Shown: in pieces, positions 1-5,623 of the stretch
Layout: each line of letters begins with the position of its first letter
How positions within the stretch are numbered: position 1 is the stretch's first letter
Assembly: GCA_016209155.1 (NCBI GenBank)
Contig: JACQWU010000029.1
Location: 1-8,135, forward strand
Length of the DNA stretch: 8,135 bases
Direction: 5' to 3'
Source of the DNA: Candidatus Desantisiibacteriota bacterium
Lineage (GTDB): Bacteria > JACRDZ01
The notes under the pieces: generated by a model
Databases searched by the model: none
What the model was told of the DNA's origin: nothing
What the model saw: only the letters and a program-made list of their open reading frames with translations
Translations under genes and position numbers: made by a program

Positions 1-1092
1 CAGGCGGTAAAATATGTAAGAGATTTCCAACAGAGAAAAATTCTAATTTTTCTTGCCGGTGAATCAGGCGGAGACAGTGTTACAAAACAGTTAAGAAGAG
101 AAAATATAGAAATAGGGTGGGAAACATATATTGTCCCTCTTGGTCCGGATACAATTTCCACAATTTATGCCCTTAACTTTGCTGCCCGTTCAGCAATTAC
201 CTTCGGAGGTATTAAAGGCGGAGATTTTAAACGTATTTTAAAATATACTATGGAGCGTGTTCACGCATTTGCAATGGGTCTTGGCCCGCTGGATGATTTA
301 AAATGGGCTACAGGCGCGGGGGCTATTAATTTTGGATTCCCTGCAATCTGCGATACGGATGTTCCTGAGATAAGACCTAATGGCGTATGCAAATATGAAG
401 AAGTTGTAAAACAGCTTGATCCTGATAAAATAGTTGATACATGCATAGAAGTGCGCGGAGTAAAAATTGATATAACTCATGTTCCTGTTCCTGTGCCTTA
501 TGGTCCTGCATTTGAAGGAGAAAGAGTAAGGAAAGAAGACACTGTGCTTGAATTCGGCGGGAACAAATCACTCGCTTTTGAATATGTTGTTGGCACAAAG
601 ATGGATTCAATTGATGATAATAAAATAATTTTGGACGGTCCTAAAATAGATGAAAAAGCAGGACTTTATCCTCTTGGAATATATGTTGAAGTTGCCGGAA
701 GAAAAATGCAAAAGGATTTTGAATCCATTCTTGAACGTAAGATTCATCACTTTATCAGTGAAGCGCATGGGATATTCCATATGGGACAGCGTGATATGAA
801 CTGGATTCGTGTAAGCAAAGAAGCGTATGATGCGGGTTTCAGACTTGAACATATAGCTAAAATAATACATGCAAGACTTCATTCTGAATTTCCTGCAATA
901 GTTGATAAAGTACAGATAACGCTTATAACTGATGAAAATAAAATAAAAACAAAAATCGAAGAAGCACGAAAAGCTTATAAAGATCGTGACGAAAGAGTTG
1001 CCGGTTTAACAGACGAAGCAGTTGACACTTTTTATTCCTGCACACTTTGTCAGTCATATGCTCCAAGTCATGTTTGTGTTATCACCCCTTAA
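1..1092 (+). CDS. acsB: Acetyl-CoA synthase (CODH/ACS alpha subunit), upstream part, 5' partial, ends at in-frame TAA
   Basis: Reading frame 1 is open from the first base, so the start lies outside the window. The protein is the catalytic subunit of the bacterial CODH/ACS complex, which makes acetyl-CoA from CO, a methyl group delivered by the corrinoid protein, and CoA in the cytoplasm. By my alignment from memory to the 729-residue Moorella AcsB, codon 1 lies near residue 160. The middle domain is visible (GLGPLDDLKWATGAGAINFG at codons 94-113). The first A-cluster motif CTLCQSYAPSHVC follows, with Cys347, Cys350 and Cys359 (Moorella Cys506, 509, 518) as 4Fe-4S ligands. The frame then meets TAA at codon 364, five codons before the fourth ligand. 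Everything downstream in the same frame is also AcsB, so this is one gene broken by a single codon. A product ending here would lack the fourth cluster ligand and the nickel site and could not be active. Confidence 0.95.
   Translation, partial: QAVKYVRDFQQRKILIFLAGESGGDSVTKQLRRENIEIGWETYIVPLGPDTISTIYALNFAARSAITFGGIKGGDFKRILKYTMERVHAFAMGLGPLDDLKWATGAGAINFGFPAICDTDVPEIRPNGVCKYEEVVKQLDPDKIVDTCIEVRGVKIDITHVPVPVPYGPAFEGERVRKEDTVLEFGGNKSLAFEYVVGTKMDSIDDNKIILDGPKIDEKAGLYPLGIYVEVAGRKMQKDFESILERKIHHFISEAHGIFHMGQRDMNWIRVSKEAYDAGFRLEHIAKIIHARLHSEFPAIVDKVQITLITDENKIKTKIEEARKAYKDRDERVAGLTDEAVDTFYSCTLCQSYAPSHVCVITP
1090..1092 (+). other. In-frame TAA replacing a conserved Glu codon within acsB
   Basis: Seen directly: the frame reads VITP-TAA-RLGLCGAYNW. 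Known AcsB proteins carry Glu here (TPERLGLCG, near Glu523 in Moorella numbering). One G-to-T change at 1090 (GAA to TAA) explains it, with no length change. Sequencing or assembly error, a strain-level nonsense mutation, or a recent pseudogene would all look like this. TAA is neither a selenocysteine nor a pyrrolysine codon, and it serves as the normal stop of the neighbouring acsA and surface-repeat genes. Confidence 0.95.
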
Positions 1093-1686
1093 AGATTGGG
1101 ATTATGCGGAGCATACAACTGGCTTGACGGAAAAGCAGCATTTGAAATTGATCCTCTTGGCAATACCCTTGAAGAAAAATACGGGCAATGGGATGGTGTT
1201 AATAAATTTGTATATGGTAAATCAAATCAGGCTATAGAGAAATTTAATGCTTATTCAATGATAGTTGATCCAATGACATCATGCGGCTGTTTTGAATGTA
1301 TTGTCGGAGTTGTACCTGAAGCAAACGGGGTTATGATTGTAAATCGCGGATTTACAGGAATGACTCCTGTTGGTATGAAATTTTCAACTTTAGCCGGTTC
1401 AGTGGGCGGGGGACTCCCGACTCCCGGATTTATAGGAGTTGGCCGTATTTACATCTCAAGCAAAAAATTTATTTCTGCTGACGGAGGATTAAAAAGACTT
1501 GTATGGATGCCGAAAGAATTAAAAGAAAGCCTGCGCGAAAAGCTTGAGAAAAGAGCTAAAGAAGAAGGCATTCCTGATTTGCTGGATAAAATTGCTGATG
1601 AGACAATTGCTGAAGATGCAGAAAAACTTTTAGAGTTCCTGCAAAAGGTTAATCATCCGGCTCTTACAATGGATCCTATAATGTAG
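1093..1686 (+). CDS. acsB: Acetyl-CoA synthase, downstream part (same gene, after the in-frame stop)
   Basis: This is the C-terminal A-cluster domain of AcsB in the same frame as the part before the stop. It supplies the fourth 4Fe-4S ligand (Cys369, in RLGLCGAYNW) and the Cys-Gly-Cys motif SCGCFECIVG (codons 428-430, Moorella Cys595-Gly596-Cys597) that holds the distal nickel. The loop between them is about 8 residues shorter than in Moorella, and the gene ends at a natural TAG followed by TAA. The total length then matches a full AcsB. A TTG at 1096 could in principle start a 196-residue protein, but no ribosome binding site precedes it and no AcsB is known to begin there, so independent translation is unlikely. 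The absence of any further lesion suggests a very recent mutation or an error. Confidence 0.92.
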   Translation, partial: RLGLCGAYNWLDGKAAFEIDPLGNTLEEKYGQWDGVNKFVYGKSNQAIEKFNAYSMIVDPMTSCGCFECIVGVVPEANGVMIVNRGFTGMTPVGMKFSTLAGSVGGGLPTPGFIGVGRIYISSKKFISADGGLKRLVWMPKELKESLREKLEKRAKEEGIPDLLDKIADETIAEDAEKLLEFLQKVNHPALTMDPIM

Positions 1687-1703
1687 TAAAAAAGTGATAT
1701 GGT

Positions 1704-1727
1704 GTAGCGGCTGGATTACTATCCAGC
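1704..1727 (+). repeat. GTAG-headed hairpin in the acsB-acsA spacer
   Basis: GTAG at 1704-1707 is followed by CG and a perfect 7-bp palindrome, GCTGGAT (1710-1716) and ATCCAGC (1721-1727), with loop TACT. No T-run follows, so it is not an intrinsic terminator. It could stabilise the acsB message end, reduce read-through into acsA, or be a REP-like element of the kind also seen at 3723 and 4497. The rest of the 125-base spacer (1687-1811) shows only the acsA ribosome binding site. Confidence 0.5.
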
Positions 1728-1796
1728 TTAAACAATTAGCAATTGACCCGACATACATTAAAAAAGTAAGCGATGTCTCTTCAAGGCTAAAAATTG

Positions 1797-1803
1797 AAAG
1801 GAG
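1797..1803 (+). promoter_or_regulatory. Ribosome binding site fixing the acsA start
   Basis: AAAGGAG lies 8 bases before ATG 1812. It overlaps the upstream in-frame TTG (1794) and is only 2 bases from ATG 1806, so 1812 is the preferred start. Confidence 0.85.
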
Positions 1804-1811
1804 TTATGATT

Positions 1812-3704
1812 ATGAGTAAAGATGAAAGAACTTCAGATCAAAAAGCTTATGATTCTGCTTCGATCAGCATGATAAATAAAGCAAAGGAAGAAAATATTAA
1901 TCTTTCGTGGGATCGCTATGCTTCAGTACAACCGCAATGTACATTTGGAGTAAAAGGACTCTGCTGCCGTTTTTGTAATATGGGGCCATGCCGTTTAAAT
2001 CCAAAAACCGGTGCGGTTAAAGGTGTCTGCGGTGCCGATGCAGATCTCATCGCTGCAAGGACATTGACAAGAAGCGTTGCCGCCGGAACAGCCGCTCATT
2101 CAAACCATGGACTTGAAATGGCATATATATTACTCGATGTAGCGGAAGGCAAGGCAGCAGCTTACAAAATTACAGATGAAACTAAATTAAAACAAGTAGC
2201 ACTTGATATGGAAATACCGATTGAAAGCAGAAGCAAAGAAGAAATAGCAAAAGATGTCGCTCTTGCCGCTATTTCAGATTTTGAAAAAAGCCATACAAAA
2301 CCGCATTTTTTAAAACGTGTAATAGCAAAAAGAATAAAAATATGGGAAAAACTCGGCATTGTTCCAAGAGGTGTTAACGAAGAAATAGTAGAGGCTCTGC
2401 ACCGTACAAATATGGGTATGGGTTCTGATTATAAAGAAATTACAATGGCAGGTATGAGAGTAGCTCTTTCAAACGGCTGGGCAGGATCAATGCTGGCAAC
2501 TGAAATTACAGATATTTTATTCGGCACACCAAAACCCTTGCGCTCCACTGTGAATTTAGGAGTTTTGAAAAAGGATATGGTAAATGTACTAATTCATGGT
2601 CATGAACCGCTTCTTTCAATGGTAATTATAGATGCCGCTGTTGATCCGGAAATAATAAAACTGGCGCTATCTGTCGGTTCAAAAGGAGTTAATATTGCAG
2701 GCATATGCTGTACCGCAAATGAAGCGCTCATGCGTCGCGGTCTTCCGATAGCAGGAAATTTTCTTCAGCAGGAACTGGCTCTTGTAACTGGTGCAGTTGA
2801 AGCTATGGTTGTTGACGTACAATGTATTATGCCGTCACTGCCGGAAATAGCAAAATGCTACCATACTAAAATTATTTCCACTTCACCAAAGGCAGTAGTA
2901 AAAGGTGCAGTCCAAATTATGTTTGATGAGGAACATGCCTATGAAAGAGCCAAAGACATATTAAAAGAAGCAATAAACAATTATAAAAACCGTGATCAGG
3001 CTAAAGTAAATATCCCTGATAAAAAAATGGATCTTGTTGCGGGTTTCAGTCATGAAACAATTAATTACATGCTGGGAGGAACTTTTAGAGGTTCATATAA
3101 TCCGCTCGTAGAAAATATAAAGAACGGTCGTATTAAAGGTGTTGTTGGAATTGTAGGATGTAATAATCCGCGTTTTACATCTGATGCTCCGACAGTTAAA
3201 CTTATACGAACGCTTATAAAAAATGATATCCTTGTTGTTCAAACAGGCTGCGCTGCAATTGCGGCGGCAAAAGAAGGGTTAATGGTGCCGGAAGCAATGG
3301 ATCAGGCAGGTGCGGGATTAAGAGAAGTGTGTGAAGCAGTAGGTATTCCTCCTGTTCTTCATTGCGGCTCATGCGTTGACAACACCCGAATACTTATTGC
3401 ATGTACAGAAATGATAAAACACGGATTGGGTGAAGATTATTCAGATTTACCTGTCGCAGGAGTTGCAATTGAGTGGATGAGCGAGAAGGCTCTTTCAATC
3501 GGGAATTATTTTGTTGCCCAGGGAGCAATGGTTCTTGTAGGTGTTCAGCATCAGGTAACCGGAAGTGATAATATGACAAATTTTTTATATAATGAAATGG
3601 AAAATTTAACCGGCGGAAAATTTGTTTTCGAACCGGACCCTGATAAAGCCGCGCAAATAATAATTGAACACATTAATAAAAAGCGAAAAGCATTGGGAAT
3701 TTAA
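1812..3704 (+). CDS. acsA: Anaerobic carbon monoxide dehydrogenase, CODH/ACS beta subunit
   Basis: This is a 630-residue Ni-Fe-S carbon monoxide dehydrogenase that interconverts CO2 and CO and feeds CO through an internal tunnel to AcsB. Metal ligands can be followed along the chain: Cys43 and Cys51 (D-cluster), Cys52, Cys55, Cys60 and Cys73 (B-cluster), then the C-cluster set His264 (HGHEP), Cys300 (GICCTANE), Cys338, Cys450 (GCNN), Cys480 (TGCAA) and Cys521 (GSCVDN). The proton-transfer lysine is Lys559 (MSEKA) and the histidine-rich stretch AAHSNHG lies at 95-100. The segment before GSCVDN (GIPPVLHCGS) lacks the ~9-residue insertion typical of monofunctional CooS, which favours the ACS-associated AcsA type, as does its position directly behind acsB. 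It is slightly shorter than Moorella AcsA (674 residues), mainly at the N-terminus. No lesion is seen, so CODH should be functional even if AcsB is not. It is probably co-transcribed with acsB and ends at a strong terminator. Confidence 0.97.
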   Translation: MSKDERTSDQKAYDSASISMINKAKEENINLSWDRYASVQPQCTFGVKGLCCRFCNMGPCRLNPKTGAVKGVCGADADLIAARTLTRSVAAGTAAHSNHGLEMAYILLDVAEGKAAAYKITDETKLKQVALDMEIPIESRSKEEIAKDVALAAISDFEKSHTKPHFLKRVIAKRIKIWEKLGIVPRGVNEEIVEALHRTNMGMGSDYKEITMAGMRVALSNGWAGSMLATEITDILFGTPKPLRSTVNLGVLKKDMVNVLIHGHEPLLSMVIIDAAVDPEIIKLALSVGSKGVNIAGICCTANEALMRRGLPIAGNFLQQELALVTGAVEAMVVDVQCIMPSLPEIAKCYHTKIISTSPKAVVKGAVQIMFDEEHAYERAKDILKEAINNYKNRDQAKVNIPDKKMDLVAGFSHETINYMLGGTFRGSYNPLVENIKNGRIKGVVGIVGCNNPRFTSDAPTVKLIRTLIKNDILVVQTGCAAIAAAKEGLMVPEAMDQAGAGLREVCEAVGIPPVLHCGSCVDNTRILIACTEMIKHGLGEDYSDLPVAGVAIEWMSEKALSIGNYFVAQGAMVLVGVQHQVTGSDNMTNFLYNEMENLTGGKFVFEPDPDKAAQIIIEHINKKRKALGI

Positions 3705-3722
3705 TTTGAGGTTTTAATTTTC

Positions 3723-3748
3723 GTAGGGCGAACCTATGTGTTCGCCCT
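3723..3748 (+). repeat. REP-like palindrome, GTAG-headed
   Basis: CGTAGGGCGAAC then CTATGT then GTTCGCCCT forms a perfect 9-bp stem (3725-3733 with 3740-3748) preceded by GT, so the left edge reads GTAGGGCGAAC. REP elements mobilised by RAYT transposases typically have a 5' GTAG-like tetranucleotide next to a short palindrome. This copy coincides with the acsA terminator hairpin, so it may be a repeat that has been recruited as a terminator. Repetition elsewhere in the genome cannot be seen from this window. Confidence 0.5.
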
Positions 3749-3755
3749 TTTTTTT
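3725..3755 (+). terminator. Intrinsic terminator of the acsB-acsA operon
   Basis: A 9-bp GC-rich perfect stem (AGGGCGAAC with GTTCGCCCT), 6-base loop CTATGT and 8 consecutive T (3748-3755) start 20 bases after the acsA stop codon. This is a textbook Rho-independent terminator and implies that no further acs genes follow acsA in this transcript. Confidence 0.92.
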
Positions 3756-3811
3756 GTCTGATGAATTGGCACTTAAATAAACAATAAATAATTCCTATCA
3801 GAGATAGAAAT

Positions 3812-3838
3812 ATAGGCGAAGTAAAAGCTTCGCACTAT
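3812..3838 (-). repeat. Palindrome, possibly REP-like
   Basis: On the minus strand it reads ATAG, T, GCGAAG, CTTTTA, CTTCGC, CTAT: a 10-bp imperfect stem with one bulged base. The head ATAG differs from GTAG by one base. It lies just past the stop of the minus-strand surface-repeat gene, where it could act as a weak transcript end, though only a broken T-rich stretch follows on that strand. The rest of 3756-3871 shows nothing recognisable. Confidence 0.4.
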
Positions 3839-3871
3839 TGAGCTATTCATTTTTATCTCTTTTTTTTCCCC

Positions 3872-4399
3872 TTATTTAAATGAAAAATTTACGATCGGCA
3901 AAATGTAATATGGATTCTTACTTCCATTAATATTTATTAAACCGATTTGTAATCCCTCTAAACTATTTGTATTATTCACAAGCCCAAACTGAACACCTTT
4001 AATTTTGTTGGAATAATTATATATTCCTGTTTGTAAACCCAAAAAATCACCTTCTGTAAGATTAACCATACCACCCTGCCAGCCGGTAAAGTTTCCTTTG
4101 GTACGATTTATTATGCTCTCCTGCAAGCCATTAAAATTTCCTTTAACACAATTTGCAAAACCATATTGGATACCTGTAGCATTTCCTTTTACTTTATTAA
4201 CGATACCTATGTCAAGACCTGTGATATTATTATTAACACCATAAATTAAATTTAATCTGACTCCTTCAATTGAGACATCTTCGCTGTAAATTTGAACCGG
4301 ATTAAATAAAGAAAGCTGTATTGGTTTGGTGTCCTCCGCAAAAATTTTTGAACTTCCTATAAGAATTAGTATAGCCAAAATCGAAAACTTTTTTTTCAT
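3872..4399 (-). CDS. Exported repeat protein, LA_2272-type surface repeat family
   Basis: This is a 175-residue protein of unknown function. A signal peptide occupies residues 1-21 (MKKKF, hydrophobic ILAILILIG, likely cut after IFA); there is no lipobox cysteine, so it should be released by signal peptidase I. Residues 46-162 are eight tandem units of 14-15 residues with the pattern G-[LIVW]-Q-x-G-[hydrophobic]-x-N-x-x-x-G-[DN]-[FA]; the first and fourth copies are the most diverged. The C-terminus ILPIVNFSFK is characteristic of the LA_2272 surface repeat proteins first named in Leptospira, which suggests placement at the outer membrane. That family assignment is from memory of the pattern. 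The chosen ATG at 4399 follows a good ribosome binding site; the in-frame ATG at 4414 lies upstream of that site and is rejected. It is transcribed alone, opposite to the acs operon, from its own promoter. Confidence 0.85.
   Translation of the reverse strand: MKKKFSILAILILIGSSKIFAEDTKPIQLSLFNPVQIYSEDVSIEGVRLNLIYGVNNNITGLDIGIVNKVKGNATGIQYGFANCVKGNFNGLQESIINRTKGNFTGWQGGMVNLTEGDFLGLQTGIYNYSNKIKGVQFGLVNNTNSLEGLQIGLININGSKNPYYILPIVNFSFK
3914..4264 (-). repeat. Eight tandem ~45-bp coding repeats
   Basis: Units begin at protein residues 46, 61, 76, 91, 106, 121, 135 and 149: five of 15 residues followed by three of 14. The copies are well diverged in DNA, so the array is old and structurally maintained rather than a freshly slipped microsatellite. 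Confidence 0.8.
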
Positions 4400-4403
4400 G
4401 ATA

Positions 4404-4411
4404 CTTCCTTT
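4404..4411 (-). promoter_or_regulatory. Ribosome binding site fixing the surface-repeat gene start
   Basis: On the minus strand AAAGGAAG ends 4 bases before ATG 4399, with GGA spaced 6 bases from it. It lies downstream of the alternative ATG at 4414, so translation should begin at 4399. Confidence 0.8.
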
Positions 4412-4432
4412 CATTTTAGGTTTATACAGTTG

Positions 4433-4461
4433 AGTATATATAACTTATTAGTTTAAGTCAA
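4433..4461 (-). promoter_or_regulatory. Sigma-70 type promoter of the surface-repeat gene
   Basis: On the minus strand TTGACT (4461-4456) and TATACT (4438-4433) are separated by exactly 17 bases; each matches consensus at 5 of 6 positions. Transcription would begin near 4426, leaving a ~27-base leader that contains the ribosome binding site. This is the best promoter match in the window. Confidence 0.7.
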
Positions 4462-4496
4462 CCATGTGAATTAGGTGGTTCCCCATGTATTTTTGT

Positions 4497-4520
4497 GTAG
4501 GAGTGATCTCCTGATCACGA
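4497..4520 (+). repeat. REP-like palindrome, GTAG-headed, with two alternative hairpins
   Basis: GTAGGA is followed by GTGATC (4503-4508), loop TCCT and GATCAC (4513-4518), then GA. The form GTAGGAG...CACGA closely resembles the GTAGGAGCG...CGCGA layout I recall for RAYT-associated REP elements in gammaproteobacteria. An alternative stem AGGAG/CTCCT (4499-4503 with 4508-4512) is mutually exclusive with the first. Six T follow at 4521-4526 on the + strand, but no + strand gene lies upstream, so a terminator role is doubtful. The rest of 4400-4546 holds the promoter and ribosome binding site of the downstream gene. Confidence 0.5.
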
Positions 4521-4546
4521 TTTTTTATGATAATCTACATTTCTTA

Positions 4547-5422
4547 TCAGTTTTCATTTAAAAAATCTTTTATTAATTTCTTTTCCCCATTTTTATCATA
4601 TTGGTATAATTTGTCTTCGACTTTCATAAATCGTCTGCCATTCCATTTATATATAATTTCCTGTCCCTGGTCAGCCCTCCATGGATCTCGTGTCTTAAAT
4701 AGTAACTCCCCATTAATAGTGCCTTCATTTAATTTCGCCCCGCGTAATGTACCAATATGCTTATATGTTTTACCAGTCTTACCAAAAATGTAAAAATTAC
4801 CACTGTTGTGAGCACCTCTTATATTGTTGTATTTGCTGCGATACTCAGCTTCAATGGATATTATTTCTTCATATTCGCCGATTTTTTGGTGTCTGCGGAG
4901 TATGCTGTCAGCGGCAATTTTTAATAGTGTGTCAGGGTCAGATGGCAGCTCATTTTCCCTTGCTATGAATTCAAAAATCTCTTTATAGGAGGCCAGTGGC
5001 TCAGGTGCTTTTGCGTCTTCAGCGATTTTTTTGTCAATCTCCGCAGAAGGCTCGCCATCTTTAGTAAAAGCTCGTTCCCCGCTTATCGTTCCGTCTTCTC
5101 TGTAATAAATAAACGTTCCGGTAGGTTTCCCCATGCTATAATTACCCTTAACACTTACCTTCCCATTTGGAAACCATGATGTATAGTCACCGTCCGCATA
5201 TCCATTTATTATTTTTTGTTGAAATCTTATCTTCCCATTTTCATGGTATTCCTTTTCAATAATAGTTTTTTGATCAATTATGGAAATAACAGTATTTTTT
5301 GCACCGGATGGATACCGAGATACAATAATTCGTTCATTTTCTTCTGCGTGAATTATCTGCAAGTATCGCAAGGATACAATCAATATAGACAAGCTTATGA
5401 AATATCTAAATAATTTTTTCAT
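4547..5422 (-). CDS. Exported MORN/YwqK-like repeat protein of unknown function
   Basis: A 291-residue protein with an N-terminal signal peptide (MKKLFRYFISLSILIVSL, probable cut after IHA at residue 26) and no lipobox cysteine, so it is likely periplasmic or surface-exposed. Residues about 37-125 contain three or four degenerate ~23-residue units such as YHENGKIRFQQKIINGYADG and WFPNGKVSVKGNYSMGKPTG. This is the aromatic-x-x-N-G-K pattern of MORN-like repeats, also found in proteins annotated as YwqK-family antitoxins. A charged linker (126-145) leads to a C-terminal domain (about 146-291) that I do not recognise, ending in the beta-rich stretch IIYKWNGRRFMKVED. The YwqK label is a similarity name only: no toxin gene is adjacent and the protein is exported, so an antitoxin role is not supported. 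The ribosome binding site before ATG 5422 is weak (GAGAAG). It lies behind its own candidate promoter and 147 bases upstream of the surface-repeat gene on the same strand. Confidence 0.85.
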   Translation of the reverse strand: MKKLFRYFISLSILIVSLRYLQIIHAEENERIIVSRYPSGAKNTVISIIDQKTIIEKEYHENGKIRFQQKIINGYADGDYTSWFPNGKVSVKGNYSMGKPTGTFIYYREDGTISGERAFTKDGEPSAEIDKKIAEDAKAPEPLASYKEIFEFIARENELPSDPDTLLKIAADSILRRHQKIGEYEEIISIEAEYRSKYNNIRGAHNSGNFYIFGKTGKTYKHIGTLRGAKLNEGTINGELLFKTRDPWRADQGQEIIYKWNGRRFMKVEDKLYQYDKNGEKKLIKDFLNEN

Positions 5423-5459
5423 ATTTTGCTTCTCATTAGATGGTTATTGAATAGTTTTT

Positions 5460-5487
5460 TGTATAATATAATACCATAAAATTTCAA
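5460..5487 (-). promoter_or_regulatory. Candidate promoter of the MORN-like gene
   Basis: On the minus strand TTGAAA (5487-5482) and TATACA (5465-5460) are spaced by 16 bases, 38 bases before ATG 5422. The region is very AT-rich, so chance matches are likely. Confidence 0.4.
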
Positions 5488-5557
5488 TTTGAATATGTAA
5501 AATTAATTTGTACATTTTGTAACCGTTTCCCATTGTAATTTAAAATCAGATCCTTAC

Positions 5558-5586
5558 TTTACATTAATAATTTTGAATGTTATTAA
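5558..5586 (+). promoter_or_regulatory. Weak candidate promoter of the ligase-thiolase operon
   Basis: TTTACA (5558-5563) and TATTAA (5581-5586) are spaced by 17 bases, 38 bases before ATG 5624. The -35 matches 5 of 6 and the -10 matches 4 of 6. The 201-base region 5423-5623 separates divergent genes, so a + strand promoter must lie in it, but this exact pair is uncertain. Nothing else recognisable is present there. Confidence 0.3.
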
Positions 5587-5623
5587 TTATATAGGGAATA
5601 AGAACAAACCCAAAGGGTGATAT

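Noticed and set aside
607-882. Minus-strand open frame of about 90 codons
   Set aside because: It is antisense to well-conserved AcsB, has no recognisable protein family and no ribosome binding signal that I could see.
1090-1092. TAA as a reassigned or recoded sense codon
   Set aside because: acsA and the surface-repeat gene both end at TAA where their families end, so TAA is a normal stop here. Selenocysteine uses TGA and pyrrolysine uses TAG, and the position expects Glu.
1096-1686. A separate gene starting at TTG 1096
   Set aside because: It is the C-terminal AcsB domain in the same frame, with no ribosome binding site before the TTG and with the conserved A-cluster motif cut across the supposed start.
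1710-1727. Terminator between acsB and acsA
   Set aside because: The hairpin is followed by TTAAACAATT, not a T-run, so it is not a standard intrinsic terminator.
1794-1811. Upstream start of acsA at TTG 1794 or ATG 1806
   Set aside because: Both lie on or too close to the AAAGGAG ribosome binding site; ATG 1812 is spaced correctly and gives a usual N-terminus.
4503-4526. Terminator for a + strand transcript
   Set aside because: The stem and six T look right, but the acsA terminator lies upstream and there is no + strand gene in between.
4527-4968. Plus-strand open frames over the MORN-like gene
   Set aside because: They are antisense to a gene with a signal peptide and clear repeats; their translations are Cys/Tyr/Phe-rich and low in complexity, as expected of shadow frames.
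4547-5422. Toxin-antitoxin system
   Set aside because: The YwqK-like repeats alone suggested this, but the protein is exported and no toxin-like partner lies next to it.
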